Part shown: in pieces, positions 52,241-61,252 of the stretch
Position numbering within the stretch: position 1 is the first letter of the stretch
Layout: each line of letters starts with the position of its first letter
Source: DASYQD01 sp963837455
GTDB taxonomy: Bacteria > Acidobacteriota > Thermoanaerobaculia > Multivoradales > JAIOJS01
DNA: 64,000 nt
Assembly (NCBI GenBank): GCA_963837455.1
Contig: CAWINM010000014.1
Coordinates: 124,001-188,000 of the forward strand
Reading direction: 5' to 3'
Notes under the pieces: generated by a model
Seen by the model: only the letters and a program-made list of their open reading frames with translations
Database searches by the model: none
What the model was told of the DNA's origin: nothing
Translations under genes and position numbers: made by a program

Positions 52241-54118
52241 CTACGCCGCCGCACCGCCGCGTTCCGGGTCGGCGCGCCAGTGTGAGAGCGGTTGGTAACG
52301 CACACCGCCAGGGCTGTAGCAGGTGCCGAAGAACTCGACGTAGTGCAAGCGCAGCGCGTGCACCGCCGGGCTGAACAGACCGAGGGCGAAGTTGACGAGG
52401 TGGAAGAGGAGCGCGAACAGGGTACCGACGAGGACGCTGCCGAAGGTGCCCACCATGCGGTTGGCGACCACTGCCATCATCACCGAGGCGGTGCCGATGG
52501 CCATGATGCGGGCGTAGGAGAGAACGTGTCCCAGCGTCGACAACAGCTCGATAGGGGCGACGATCCCCTCGATCACCACCAGCACCGGGAACGTCACCAG
52601 CAGAGCCACCACGGCGGGCCGCAGCAGCCCTGCCGGCAGCACGTCGAGGGCGGCCAGCAGCGCCGCGCCGACGAGCAGCAGCATGAGCGCGGCGAGCCCG
52701 CGGCCGAGGGCGCCGCGCCGGTCACCGCGCAGTGACGCCAGCGCGCCTGCCACCAGGCCGAGCAGCAGGTGCACGAAGCCGAGCGCCACCGCCAGGACGA
52801 GGAACGGCACCACCGCCTCCTCGCGGTCGAAGAGCAGCGGCCGCAGGCCCAGGTGGCGACCGAGATCGCCGAAGAGCTCGCCGAAGAGCAGGCCGAACAC
52901 CAGGGTGAAGAGGGCGCAGGCGCCGGCGATGCGCGCGATGCTGTGGCGCAGGCTTCCCTCGGGTGCGCCGCGCGCGAGGAAGAGGGAGATGGCGAGCAGC
53001 AGCGCACCGTAGCCGAGATCGCCGAGGATGAGGCCAAAGAACATGGGAAAGAAGACGGCGACGAACGGCGTGGGGTCGAGGCTGCCGTAACGTGGCAGCG
53101 GCAGGGGCCGCACCAGGGTCTCGAAGGGGCGGAACAGGCGCGGGTTGCGCAGCTCGACCGGCGCCTCCTCATGCTGCCAGGACTCGCGCGCGAGCTGCTC
53201 GATGCTGACGCGGCCGTCGAGCCGCTCGCCGAGCGCGCGCTGCAGCCGGGGCACGCCGCCCGCCGGTACCCACCCCTCGACCACCGCCGCGTGCTCGGTA
53301 CGGCCGAGCAGCGGCAACGCCGCCAGCGCTCGCAACTGGTCGTGGAGCAGGGCGCGGACGGCGGCGAGGTCGCCGGCGGTGCGTGTCGCCAGCTCCCGCA
53401 GCTCTCCTTCCACCGCCGTCAGCTCGCCGGCGAGCTCGCCGCGCCGCAGGCGCAACCGCGGCAGTGCGGCGAGGAAGCCCGTGCCGTAGCCGGCCGGCAG
53501 CTCCACCTCCTCGAGCCCGGCCTGCGCCAGCAGGCGCTCGAGGCGATCGGAGGAGCTCGCCGGCACCAGCGCCAGCAAGGCGGTCTGGCCCCCCGCGAGC
53601 GGCTGGGCCCGCACCTCGACCGCGGTGCCGAGCGCCTCCTCGAGGGCACCCCGCACGCGGGCCACCGTCTCCTCGCCACCCTCGCGCAGCAGCACCAGGT
53701 GGCCGCTCAGGCTGTCGGTGGGGGCGCTCGCGGCGAGGCGCTCGAAGGCGGCGACCAGCGGCCGGTAGCGCAACAGCAGCTCGCGCTCGCCGAGCAGCGC
53801 CTCGCGGCGAGCGGCGAGGGCGTCGACCTCACGGCGGTGGTGACGGGCGCGCCGCACGGCAAGCGGCAGCGCCGACGGCGCCGCTCCGCGCGCGCCACCT
53901 GACGACCAGGGCGCGAGCAGGGCCAGCGCCCCCTCGGCGTCGGCGACCCCCCGCCGCAGTTGGCGCTCGAGCCGCCTCTGGCGGTGATCGCCTTCGGCGG
54001 CGAGCGGAGTGCCGGCGGCGACGAGGTGGACGACCCCGGCGTCCTGCAGCCCCAGCAGCAGCGCCGGCAGCTCGGCGCCGGGAGCCAGCACGCGCACGCG
54101 CTGCATGGGAACGATCAT
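52241..54118 (-). CDS. ntpI: V/A-type ATP synthase subunit I
   Basis: 625 residues; the membrane stator that forms the ion half-channels. The first 330 residues are cytoplasmic with coiled coils; about seven or eight transmembrane helices follow. Conserved segments: PTPFVAVFFPMFFGLILGDL, GYGALLLAISLFLA, TLGHVLSYARIMAIGTASVM (with the essential Arg) and HLVNFALGLFSPAVHALRLH, YVEFFGTCYSPGG. ATG at 54118 overlaps the stop of the preceding small gene (ATGA). Confidence -1.
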   Translation of the reverse strand: MIVPMQRVRVLAPGAELPALLLGLQDAGVVHLVAAGTPLAAEGDHRQRRLERQLRRGVADAEGALALLAPWSSGGARGAAPSALPLAVRRARHHRREVDALAARREALLGERELLLRYRPLVAAFERLAASAPTDSLSGHLVLLREGGEETVARVRGALEEALGTAVEVRAQPLAGGQTALLALVPASSSDRLERLLAQAGLEEVELPAGYGTGFLAALPRLRLRRGELAGELTAVEGELRELATRTAGDLAAVRALLHDQLRALAALPLLGRTEHAAVVEGWVPAGGVPRLQRALGERLDGRVSIEQLARESWQHEEAPVELRNPRLFRPFETLVRPLPLPRYGSLDPTPFVAVFFPMFFGLILGDLGYGALLLAISLFLARGAPEGSLRHSIARIAGACALFTLVFGLLFGELFGDLGRHLGLRPLLFDREEAVVPFLVLAVALGFVHLLLGLVAGALASLRGDRRGALGRGLAALMLLLVGAALLAALDVLPAGLLRPAVVALLVTFPVLVVIEGIVAPIELLSTLGHVLSYARIMAIGTASVMMAVVANRMVGTFGSVLVGTLFALLFHLVNFALGLFSPAVHALRLHYVEFFGTCYSPGGVRYQPLSHWRADPERGGAAA

Positions 54119-54495
54119 GGCGTCCCCCCCGGGGCCGCGACCTCGCCGGCACACAGCTCGGCGACCAGCTCGCCCACCAGGGAGCGGGCGAGCTGCTGCA
54201 GGCGCTCGGCGGCAACGTCCTCCCAGTGGCGGCGGCGGCGCCGGCAGGCCCGTTGTGCCAGCAGCACCTTGCGCCGGCGAGCCCGGGCACCACGCCGGCG
54301 GAGCGTGGCAATTGTCTCGACAGTGGCGGCCGACGCCGACGACCGCGCCCGCTCCGCCTCGGCGTGCGCCGCGGCGACGAGCGCCGCCGCTTCCCGGCGC
54401 GCCCCCGCGAGGCGCGCCGCGAGGCGCTGCTCGACGAGCACCAGCTCGGCGAGCTCACCACCGTCGAGGTCTGCGCGATCCGCTTGCTTGCGCAT
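54115..54495 (-). CDS. V/A-type ATP synthase peripheral-stalk subunit (G/H type)
   Basis: 126 residues, first gene of the operon, in the place of ntpF of Enterococcus or ahaH of methanogens. It is almost entirely a coiled coil (ELAELVLVEQRLAARLAGAR, REAAALVAAAHAEAERARSS) with a basic middle. ATG at 54495 was chosen because the upstream codons lack coiled-coil character; a GTG two codons earlier is possible. It pairs with subunit E in the outer stalk. The assignment rests on position, length and composition. Confidence -1.
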   Translation of the reverse strand: MRKQADRADLDGGELAELVLVEQRLAARLAGARREAAALVAAAHAEAERARSSASAATVETIATLRRRGARARRRKVLLAQRACRRRRRHWEDVAAERLQQLARSLVGELVAELCAGEVAAPGGTP

Positions 54496-54571
54496 CCGAA
54501 CCACCACGGACAGGCCGCCGGCAGGACCGGCCGCCACCGCCCGCAGGATCGCACCCGATCGACGCCTGGCC

Positions 54572-54589
54572 GCCACCTGCGCAGGTGGC
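54572..54589. promoter_or_regulatory. 18-bp perfect palindrome upstream of the ATP synthase operon
   Basis: GCCACCTGCGCAGGTGGC lies 77 bases before the first gene of the operon. A perfect palindrome in this position could be an operator for a dimeric regulator. The rest of 54496-54805 holds a hairpin at 54701-54720 and the promoter region of the NarL-type gene, whose -10-like TAGTCT is at 54774-54779. Confidence -1.
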
Positions 54590-54700
54590 ACCGCACCACC
54601 CGGGGGGAGACGGCAGCGCGTGCGGAGCGCCGGCACGCCCCCTGCCGGGGTCGGCGGCAGCCTCCCGGAGCCGCACGATGGGGCGTCCGCCCACCCCATG

Positions 54701-54720
54701 GGGCGGGGCCAGCCCCGCCC
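54701..54720. repeat. GC-rich hairpin in the divergent region
   Basis: GGGCGGGGC-CA-GCCCCGCCC forms a perfect 9-bp stem with a two-base loop, just after the short palindrome CCCCATGGGG (54694-54703). G/C-rich hairpins with GGGTGGGG-like arms also occur near 44790-44807 and 40020-40090, so it may be one of a dispersed intergenic family. Confidence -1.
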
Positions 54721-54805
54721 AGCGGCGACCCGGCGACCACCGGCGGGGCGGCCCTCTCACAACGTGTGGGGGCTAGTCTGTCCCCACCGAACGAAGGAGA
54801 CGACC

Positions 54806-55477
54806 ATGCGCCTGTTGATCGCCGATGACCACACCCTGTTCCGTGAGAGCCTGCGCAACCTGCTCGAGGCCAATGGCCTGGAGGTCGTCGCCGAGGCGAA
54901 GAACGGTCGCGAGGCGATCGACCTTGCCCGCCGCTTCACTCCCGACGTCGTGCTGCTCGACCTGTCGATGCCCGAGCTCAGCGGCCTCGAGGCCATCCCG
55001 CGCCTCGCCGAGGCGAGCCCGACGAGCAAGATCGTCGTGCTCACCGCCTCCGCCGACGACGCCGACCTCTCCGCCGCCCTGCGCATGGGAGCCCAGGGCT
55101 ACCTGCTCAAGAACCTCGAGGCGGACCGCTTCCTCGACCTGCTGCGCCGCCTGTTGCTCGGTCTGCCGGCGCTCTCCCCCGAGCTGTCGCGCAAGGTGAT
55201 GCACGCCTTCGCCCGCGGCAACGGACCGCTGGTGCCGCAGAAGGACCCCGACGCGCTCACCGAGCGCGAGACGGAGGTGCTGCAGCTGATGGTGCAGGGC
55301 ATCACCTCCAACCGCCAGCTCGCCAAGCGTCTGTCGGTGTCCGAGAACACCGTCAAGTTCCACGTCCGCAACATCCTCGACAAGCTCCACCTGCACGACC
55401 GCGCGCAGGCGGTGGGCCACGCCCTGCGCGCCAAGGTGGTGCGGCCGGAGCCGGCCGCGGCGAGCCTCCCGGCCTAG
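54806..55477 (+). CDS. NarL/FixJ-family response regulator
   Basis: 223 residues. Receiver domain MRLLIADDHTLFRESLRNLL with phospho-acceptor in VVLLDLSMPELSG and Lys in YLLKNLE; the LuxR-type helix-turn-helix is LTERETEVLQLMVQGITSNR followed by QLAKRLSVSENTVKFHVRNI. ATG at 54806 follows GAAGGAGACG. It is divergent from the ATP synthase operon and no kinase gene is adjacent, so its partner is elsewhere; control of the ATP synthase is possible but only suggested by position. Confidence -1.
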   Translation: MRLLIADDHTLFRESLRNLLEANGLEVVAEAKNGREAIDLARRFTPDVVLLDLSMPELSGLEAIPRLAEASPTSKIVVLTASADDADLSAALRMGAQGYLLKNLEADRFLDLLRRLLLGLPALSPELSRKVMHAFARGNGPLVPQKDPDALTERETEVLQLMVQGITSNRQLAKRLSVSENTVKFHVRNILDKLHLHDRAQAVGHALRAKVVRPEPAAASLPA

Positions 55478-55574
55478 CCCCGCGGCGATCGTTCCCGGGC
55501 CGGCCCGGGCCCGCTGCGCGGAGCCGCTTCGCCGTTACGGCGGCAGCGTTCGGGGTAGGTGAGGCCGGGCGCGG

Positions 55575-56825
55575 TTACGCCGCTGTCGACGCGAGCTCCC
55601 GCTCGTGCGCTCGCACCCGGCGCGCGAAGCGGCGCCCGAACACCGCCTTCATCGCCCGCAGCTTGACCGACTGCAGCGGGTAGCGGCGGGTGGAGAGCGA
55701 GCGGCACTCCTCGGGCAGCATCACCAGCGAGACGTGGACGTTGGGGGCGCAGCCGATGGGCAGGCCGGCCCCCATGCACGCCTCGTAGAGCCGCCGGAAC
55801 ACCGGCACCATCTCCTCGGTGGCCGGCGGCTCGCGATCCTCGAGGTCGGTCCCCACCAGCGGCCGGAAGACGCAGACGGTGGGGATCGCCCCCACCGAGG
55901 TCACCCAGTCGATGGCGGCGATCGAGGAGGCGGCCGGCTCGAGCCCGGCGATGATCTCGCCGTTGGTCACCCACGGCTCGTGCCGCGGTCCCTTGCTGCC
56001 GAGGGCCGCGCAGTAGCGCGTCGCCTCGAGGTAGAAGTCGAGCCCGTACTCGGCGTGCTTGCCGGGGCAGATCTCGCGGAAGAGGGCGCGGTCGAAGATC
56101 TCGAAGCAGAAGGAGACGCGGTTGACGCCGATCTCGCGCAGGTGGTCGTAGCGCGAGAGGTCGCGGTGCGGCGGCGTCTGCACGCCCACCAGCAGGCCGA
56201 GCTCGCGCTTGATGCGCACGATGTAGGGCTCGAGAATGTCGAGGTAGGTGTCCCCCTCGTAGTGCCCGGTGTTGAAATCGACGTAGGTGATGCCCGATTC
56301 CTCGCGCGCCGCGCGCACCACCTCCAGCACCTCCTCCACCGACTTCTCGTCGGCGTCGTCGATGCCGAGGTTGAGCCCCACCGAGCAGAACTTGCAGTTG
56401 ACCTTCTCGGGCTTCTGCGTCCAGTACTCGCAGACCTTCGCCTGGTAGATCCCGAGGTACGTCCCCTGCAGGGTGCCGATGCGGGTCATCGGCTTGCCGG
56501 AGGCGAGCGTCGCGTCGTACCAGCGCGGACGCGGCGACAGCTCGATGGGCGCCACCGGCTCGCCCTGGCGGTCGATCCAGTAGCGCCCGTCGGCGGCGCG
56601 CCGCAGCGAGTACGGCGAGCGCTGCGCAAACGGCTCGCTGACCGGCACGTTGGTCCACAGCCCGCCGGGGAGGATCGCCTCGAGACCGCTGCCGAGCCCG
56701 GCGCGGGTGCGCAGGATGGGGCGCCCCCCGTCGTCGGCCACCAGGCAGGAGTCGTCGAGGCGGATGCCGCGACAGTAGAGGTCGAGCTTGAGCAGCGCGG
56801 GGTTGCGGCGCAGCTCGCCGACCAT
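55575..56825 (-). CDS. Radical SAM protein with CX11CX2C cysteine spacing
   Basis: 416 residues. The only candidate cluster motif is CEYWTQKPEKVNCKFCSVGL: three Cys spaced x11 and x2 instead of the usual CX3CX2C. It is flanked by GTLQGTYLGIYQAKV and followed by barrel elements GITYVDFNTGHYEGDTYLDI, LLVGVQTPPHRDLSRYD and NRVSFCFEIFDRALFREICP. The long N-terminal part (SPYSLRRAADGRYWID; RPRWYDATLASGKP) and the wide Cys spacing recall the MSMEG_0568 group of radical SAM proteins. The reaction is unknown. ATG at 56825 overlaps the stop of the protoporphyrinogen oxidase gene by one base, so the two are translationally coupled, which points to porphyrin or heme metabolism. Confidence -1.
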   Translation of the reverse strand: MVGELRRNPALLKLDLYCRGIRLDDSCLVADDGGRPILRTRAGLGSGLEAILPGGLWTNVPVSEPFAQRSPYSLRRAADGRYWIDRQGEPVAPIELSPRPRWYDATLASGKPMTRIGTLQGTYLGIYQAKVCEYWTQKPEKVNCKFCSVGLNLGIDDADEKSVEEVLEVVRAAREESGITYVDFNTGHYEGDTYLDILEPYIVRIKRELGLLVGVQTPPHRDLSRYDHLREIGVNRVSFCFEIFDRALFREICPGKHAEYGLDFYLEATRYCAALGSKGPRHEPWVTNGEIIAGLEPAASSIAAIDWVTSVGAIPTVCVFRPLVGTDLEDREPPATEEMVPVFRRLYEACMGAGLPIGCAPNVHVSLVMLPEECRSLSTRRYPLQSVKLRAMKAVFGRRFARRVRAHERELASTAA

Positions 56826-58234
56826 CAGGCCGCTCCCACCGGCGACTCGACCTTGGCGCCCAGCGGGCAGGTCTCGACGACCGCGGCCTCGCGCGCCGCC
56901 AGTGCGCGTGCCGCCACTGCCGTGCCGCGGGCGATCGAGTCCGGTATCGAGGGGCCGCCCGCCCAGTTGCCGGCGAGGTGGAGGCCGGGGAGCTGCCGCT
57001 CGAGCGCCTCGCCGAGCGCCACGAAGCGGCCATGGCCGACCTCGTACTGCGGGATGGCGCGCGGCCAGCGGTGCACGTAGCGGAAGGTCGGCTCACCTTC
57101 GACGCCGAGCGCCACCGCGAGGTCGTGCTCGGCGATGGTGGCGATCTCCAGCTCCGACTTCGCGACGGCGGCGGCGTCGCGGGCGCCGCCGACGAAGGCG
57201 GTGAGCGCCACCGAGCCGAGCGGCGCCCGGTCGGCGAACATCGTCGAGGGGAACAGGCAGCCGAGGATGCGCAGCCCCTGCCCGTGGGCGGTGAGGAAGC
57301 CGAAGCCGTCGAGCGGGTGCGCCACCTGGCTGCGCCGGTAGCCGAGGCAGACCACCGCCACCGGCGCGTGGGGGATCTCGGCGAGCGCGAGGCTGGCGCC
57401 ATTGCTCTCCACCGCCAGCAGCTCGGCAGTCTCCTCGGCGGGCAGCGCCAGCACCACCTGCCGCGCCGCGATCGTGCCCTCGGGCGTCTCTAGCGCAAAG
57501 ACGCCGTCGCGTCGCGACAGCCGCGACACCGGCAGGTTGGTGCGCACGTCGCCGATGCGCATCGCCAGCCGCGACGCCAGCTCGCCAAAGCCGCCGCGGA
57601 AGCCGAGCATGCCCTCGCTCGGCGCCGGCCCCTTGCGCTTGGCGAGGGCGCCGCGGATCAGGCTGCCATGGTCGCGCTCGAGGGCGTAGAGCCGGGGCAC
57701 CGCCCACTGCACCGAGAGCTTCTCGGGGTCACCGGCATAGACGCCGGAGACGAAGGGCGCGACGGCGCGCTCGAGCCAGGCCTCGCCGAGGCGGCGGCGC
57801 ACGAAGGTGGCGATGGACTCCTCCACCCCGGGAAGCGGGCGGCCGACGAACGGCTCGCGCAGCAGCGCCAGCTTGGAGGCGAGCGGGAAGAGACGGTCCT
57901 TGAGGAAGGCCATGGGGCTCCCCGGCAGCTCGCGCAGTCCCCCCTGACACCACACCCAGCGACGGGCGGCGTCGGGCGCCGCGAGCTCGATGCGGTCGGC
58001 GAGCGAGGCGGCGTTGAGCAGCTCCTGGACCGGCGGCTTGGCGAGCACCGTGTTGGGGCCAACCTCGAAGGTCCAGCCATCGTGGTGCACCGTGGACAAT
58101 GCGCCGCCGACGCGCGGCGACGCCTCGAGCAGGGCGACGCGAGCACCGCCGTGGCGGAGCCAGAAGGCGGCTGAAAGACCGGAAATACCGCCGCCGACGA
58201 CGGCGACGTCGAGAGTCGATGCTGGCTGGTTCAT
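56825..58234 (-). CDS. hemY: Oxygen-dependent protoporphyrinogen oxidase
   Basis: 469 residues, FAD-dependent amine-oxidase fold. Dinucleotide-binding start DVAVVGGGISGLSAAFWLRH then VALLEASPRVGGALSTV; PPO-type motifs GWTFEVGPNTVLAKPP, FVRRRLGEAWLERAVAPFVS, GVYAGDPEKLSVQWAVPRLY and the C-terminal FAD motif GLHLAGNWAGGPSIPDSIAR. It oxidises protoporphyrinogen IX to protoporphyrin IX, the penultimate step of heme synthesis by the protoporphyrin route. First gene of the pair with the radical SAM protein. No other heme genes are in the window. Confidence -1.
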   Translation of the reverse strand: MNQPASTLDVAVVGGGISGLSAAFWLRHGGARVALLEASPRVGGALSTVHHDGWTFEVGPNTVLAKPPVQELLNAASLADRIELAAPDAARRWVWCQGGLRELPGSPMAFLKDRLFPLASKLALLREPFVGRPLPGVEESIATFVRRRLGEAWLERAVAPFVSGVYAGDPEKLSVQWAVPRLYALERDHGSLIRGALAKRKGPAPSEGMLGFRGGFGELASRLAMRIGDVRTNLPVSRLSRRDGVFALETPEGTIAARQVVLALPAEETAELLAVESNGASLALAEIPHAPVAVVCLGYRRSQVAHPLDGFGFLTAHGQGLRILGCLFPSTMFADRAPLGSVALTAFVGGARDAAAVAKSELEIATIAEHDLAVALGVEGEPTFRYVHRWPRAIPQYEVGHGRFVALGEALERQLPGLHLAGNWAGGPSIPDSIARGTAVAARALAAREAAVVETCPLGAKVESPVGAA

Positions 58235-58454
58235 GGCGCGTCCTCCCGCTTGCATGACCCGCAGTCTTGCCGGTGCGGAAGTCCCGGCCAAGCTCCCGCA
58301 GGGCAGGGGGAGAGCCGCGCGACGGGGTGGGCGCCACGGGGTGGGTCGCGCCTCGCGACCCCCGGCGCCACCGCAAGGGGGCCGCACCGTCGCCGGCGCG
58401 GCCCCCGGAATGCCGCGACCGTCCTCCACGGTCGCGGCGGGCACCTCGGCGCTG

Positions 58455-58940
58455 TCAGGTGGTGATGGCGATCTTGCGCGTCGCCTTCACCGCCTCCGTC
58501 GGCTTCGGCACCTTGATCGTGAGCACACCGTTGACGAAGCTGGCGACGACGGCCACCTTGCCGACCTCGACCTCCCAGGGCAGCTTGATGACCCGGTTGA
58601 AGGTCCCGAAGCGGCGCTCGTGGCGGAGGTAGCCCTCCCCCTTCTCCTCCTTCTCGAGCTTCTTCTCGCCGCTGAGGATGAGCGCGTCCTTGGCCAGCTC
58701 GACGTGGACGTCCTTCTTCTCGAGGCCGGGCAGCTCGACGACCACCTCGAGCTCCTTCTCGTACTCGCGGATGTCGAGGCGCGGCATGAAGGTCGCCTCG
58801 CCCTCGAACATGCGCAGCGGCTCGAAGTCGAAGTCCTTGAGCCAGTCGTTGAACAGCTTGTCCATCTCCTCGCGCAGGTTCGCCAGCGGCGCCAGCAGCC
58901 CGCGGCGTCCGAAGGTGGGGATCAGAGCCTTGGTCTCCAT
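58455..58940 (-). CDS. Small heat-shock protein, Hsp20 family
   Basis: 161 residues. The alpha-crystallin domain is clear: MPRLDIREYEKELEVVVELP, GLEKKDVHVELAKDALILSG, YLRHERRFGTFNRVIKLPWE and VNGVLTIKVPKP, the last close to the usual ANGVLxVxxPK. It is an ATP-independent holdase. ATG at 58940 is preceded by GGAGAAGGAGAAAGTC. The 220 bases on its 3' side, to hemY, hold no gene. Confidence -1.
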   Translation of the reverse strand: METKALIPTFGRRGLLAPLANLREEMDKLFNDWLKDFDFEPLRMFEGEATFMPRLDIREYEKELEVVVELPGLEKKDVHVELAKDALILSGEKKLEKEEKGEGYLRHERRFGTFNRVIKLPWEVEVGKVAVVASFVNGVLTIKVPKPTEAVKATRKIAITT

Positions 58941-59083
58941 GACTTTCTCCTTCTCCGGTGCGGGCGCGGGTCCACCCCCTCGCCCTCGGCTCGAACCTAC
59001 GGCGCGGCGCGCAGGGCGCCAACCGCTGCGCGGGTGGTACCGAGGACGCTGCCGGGCAGCCGCCCGCCGAGGCTGGGAGCGAC

Positions 59084-61252
59084 TTACTCGCCAGCCTGCC
59101 CGGCGGTAGGGGGTACGCCGCCGATGCGCACCCGCACGTCGAGAGCCGCCGGCGCGCCGCCGGTGGGCGCGGCGAGGAAGGGGTTGAGGTCGATCTCCTC
59201 GATCGCCGGGTGGCGGCTCACCAGCTGGGCGAGCCGCAGCAACACGTCCTCGAGCGCCGCCAGGTCCGCCGGCGCGTCGCCGCGCACGCCGGCGAGCAGC
59301 GGGAAGCCGCGGATGCCGCGCACCAGGCGCGCGGCGTCGGCGCGGGACAGCGGCGGGACCCCCAGCCGCACGTCTCCGAGCACCTCGACGTACTTGCCGC
59401 CGATGCCGAACAGCAGCAGCGGGCCAAAGCGACCGTCGGTGGAGACGCCGAAGATCACCTCCTGGCCGCCGCGGCGCAGCTCCTGGAGCAGGAAGCCGTC
59501 GGGCGCCACGCCGGCGCCGGCGAGCCGCCGCTCCATCGCCGCCAACGCGGCGGCGAGCTCCTCGGCGCCGCGCAGGTCCACGGCCACCGCGCCGACGTCG
59601 CTCTTGTGCACGAGCGCCGTCCCCACCGCCTTGAGCACCAGCGGGAAGCCCAGCGCGACGGCGGCGGCCGGCACCTCGGCGGCGGTGCGCGCCAGGCGCC
59701 AGCGCGCGAGCGGGATGCCGTAGGCGTCCATGAGCTCCATCGCCCGGTCGATGGGGAGGAAGCCCGGGCCGGCGCCGGCGAGCAGCCGCGCGACGCGGGC
59801 GTCGTCGGCGGGCAGGTCCGGCGGCGGCTCGTCGTCGCCGCGGGCGCGCCACTCGGCGTACGTGCACAGCTTCTCCAACGAACGGGCAGCCGACTCCGGG
59901 AAGCGGTAGACAGGGAGCTGGTCGGCGCGCGCCTGGCGGCTGGCGTAGAAGCTCTCGTCCGCCATCATCACCGCCAGCACCGGCTTGTCAGGAGCGGTGG
60001 CGGCCCCGGCGGTAGCGGCGGCCAGCACCTCGCTGGGGTCGCCCACCGTCGGCGTCACGTGGATCACCAGCCCGAGATCGATCTCGGGGTCGGCGAGCAC
60101 CACCTCGAGCACCGAGCGGTACTGCGCGGCGCTCGCCGAGGCGATCATGTCGACCGGGTTGGCGAGGCTCGCGGCGGCGGGGAGCAGGGCGCGCAGGCGC
60201 TCGCGCGTCGCCGCCCCCAGCGGGCTCACCTCGAGGCCCAGCGCCACCAGCGCATCGGTGGCCATGATCGCCGGGCCGCCGGCGTTGGTGACGATGCCGG
60301 CGCGGCGGCCGTGCGGCAGCGGGCAGCGGTCGAGCGCGTGGGCGACCTCGAACAGCTCCTCGATGGTGTCGACGCGCAGCACGCCGCACTGGGAGAGCAG
60401 CGCCGACACGGCGCGGTCGGGGCCGGCGAGCGCACCGGTGTGGCTCGATGCCGCCCGCGCCCCCGCCGCCGTGCGTCCCGACTTGACCACCAGGATCGGC
60501 TTGCGGCGGCCCACCCGCTTGGCGATCTCGGCGAAGCGGCTGGGGTTGCCGAACGACTCGAGGTACATGCAGACGACGCGCGTCGCCGGGTCGTGCTCCC
60601 AGTGCTCGAGGAGGTCGTTGCCGGAGACGTCGGCCTTGTTGCCCATGGAAGCGAACTGGGTGAGGCCGATGCCGAGCGAGGCGGCGACGTTGAGGATGGC
60701 CAGGCCGAGCGCACCCGACTGGCTGACGAACCCGACGCTGCCGGCGAGCGGTCGAGCCGGCGCGAAGGTGGCGTCGAGGCGCACCGCCGGGTCGGTGTTG
60801 ATCACCCCCATGCAGTTGGGTCCGATCATGCGCGCGCCGGCGGCGCGCACGCGCTCGCGCAGCCGCGCCTCGACGGCGGCGCCGGCGGCGCCCGTCTCGC
60901 CGAAGCCGGCCGAAATCACCACCAGCCCGCGCGCTCCGGCGGCGAGGCACTGGTCGACCACCACCGGCACCGCCGCGGCGGGGACGAGCACGATGGCGAG
61001 GTCGGGCGCCTCCGGCAGCGCCTGGATCGACGCGTAGCAGGGAAGCGAGTGCACCGAGCGGGCGTGGGGGTTGACCGGGTACACCGGCCCGGTGAAGCCG
61101 CCCTCGACGAGATTGTGCAGCAGGGCCCAGCCGAGCGAGGCGGGGTCGCGCGAGGCGCCGATCACCGCCACCGAGCGCGGCGCGAAGATGGGGTCGAGCG
61201 AGCGGGGGGCGGCCACCTGGCCGGGTTCGGAATCGACGGCGGGCGCGCTCAC
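59084..61252 (-). CDS. ADP-forming acyl-CoA synthetase (acetate-CoA ligase type)
   Basis: 722 residues, with alpha and beta parts of the NDP-forming acyl-CoA synthetases in one chain. CoA-binding domain FAPRSVAVIGASRDPASLGW; ligase domain GFVSQSGALGLAIL and SSHTGALAG with the phospho-accepting His; C-terminal ATP-grasp domain GFPLVLKAVGTALVHKSDVG, VEVLGDVRLGVPPLSRADAA and EEIDLNPFLAAP. Such enzymes turn acyl-CoA into acid while making ATP. The GTG start at 61252 overlaps the stop of the tryptophanase gene, so both are co-translated. ATP from amino-acid breakdown is a plausible joint role. Confidence -1.
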   Translation of the reverse strand: MSAPAVDSEPGQVAAPRSLDPIFAPRSVAVIGASRDPASLGWALLHNLVEGGFTGPVYPVNPHARSVHSLPCYASIQALPEAPDLAIVLVPAAAVPVVVDQCLAAGARGLVVISAGFGETGAAGAAVEARLRERVRAAGARMIGPNCMGVINTDPAVRLDATFAPARPLAGSVGFVSQSGALGLAILNVAASLGIGLTQFASMGNKADVSGNDLLEHWEHDPATRVVCMYLESFGNPSRFAEIAKRVGRRKPILVVKSGRTAAGARAASSHTGALAGPDRAVSALLSQCGVLRVDTIEELFEVAHALDRCPLPHGRRAGIVTNAGGPAIMATDALVALGLEVSPLGAATRERLRALLPAAASLANPVDMIASASAAQYRSVLEVVLADPEIDLGLVIHVTPTVGDPSEVLAAATAGAATAPDKPVLAVMMADESFYASRQARADQLPVYRFPESAARSLEKLCTYAEWRARGDDEPPPDLPADDARVARLLAGAGPGFLPIDRAMELMDAYGIPLARWRLARTAAEVPAAAVALGFPLVLKAVGTALVHKSDVGAVAVDLRGAEELAAALAAMERRLAGAGVAPDGFLLQELRRGGQEVIFGVSTDGRFGPLLLFGIGGKYVEVLGDVRLGVPPLSRADAARLVRGIRGFPLLAGVRGDAPADLAALEDVLLRLAQLVSRHPAIEEIDLNPFLAAPTGGAPAALDVRVRIGGVPPTAGQAGE

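Noticed and set aside
58235..58454. Gene in the gap between hemY and hsp20
   Set aside because: Only short GC-driven frames in all directions; no start with a ribosome binding site.
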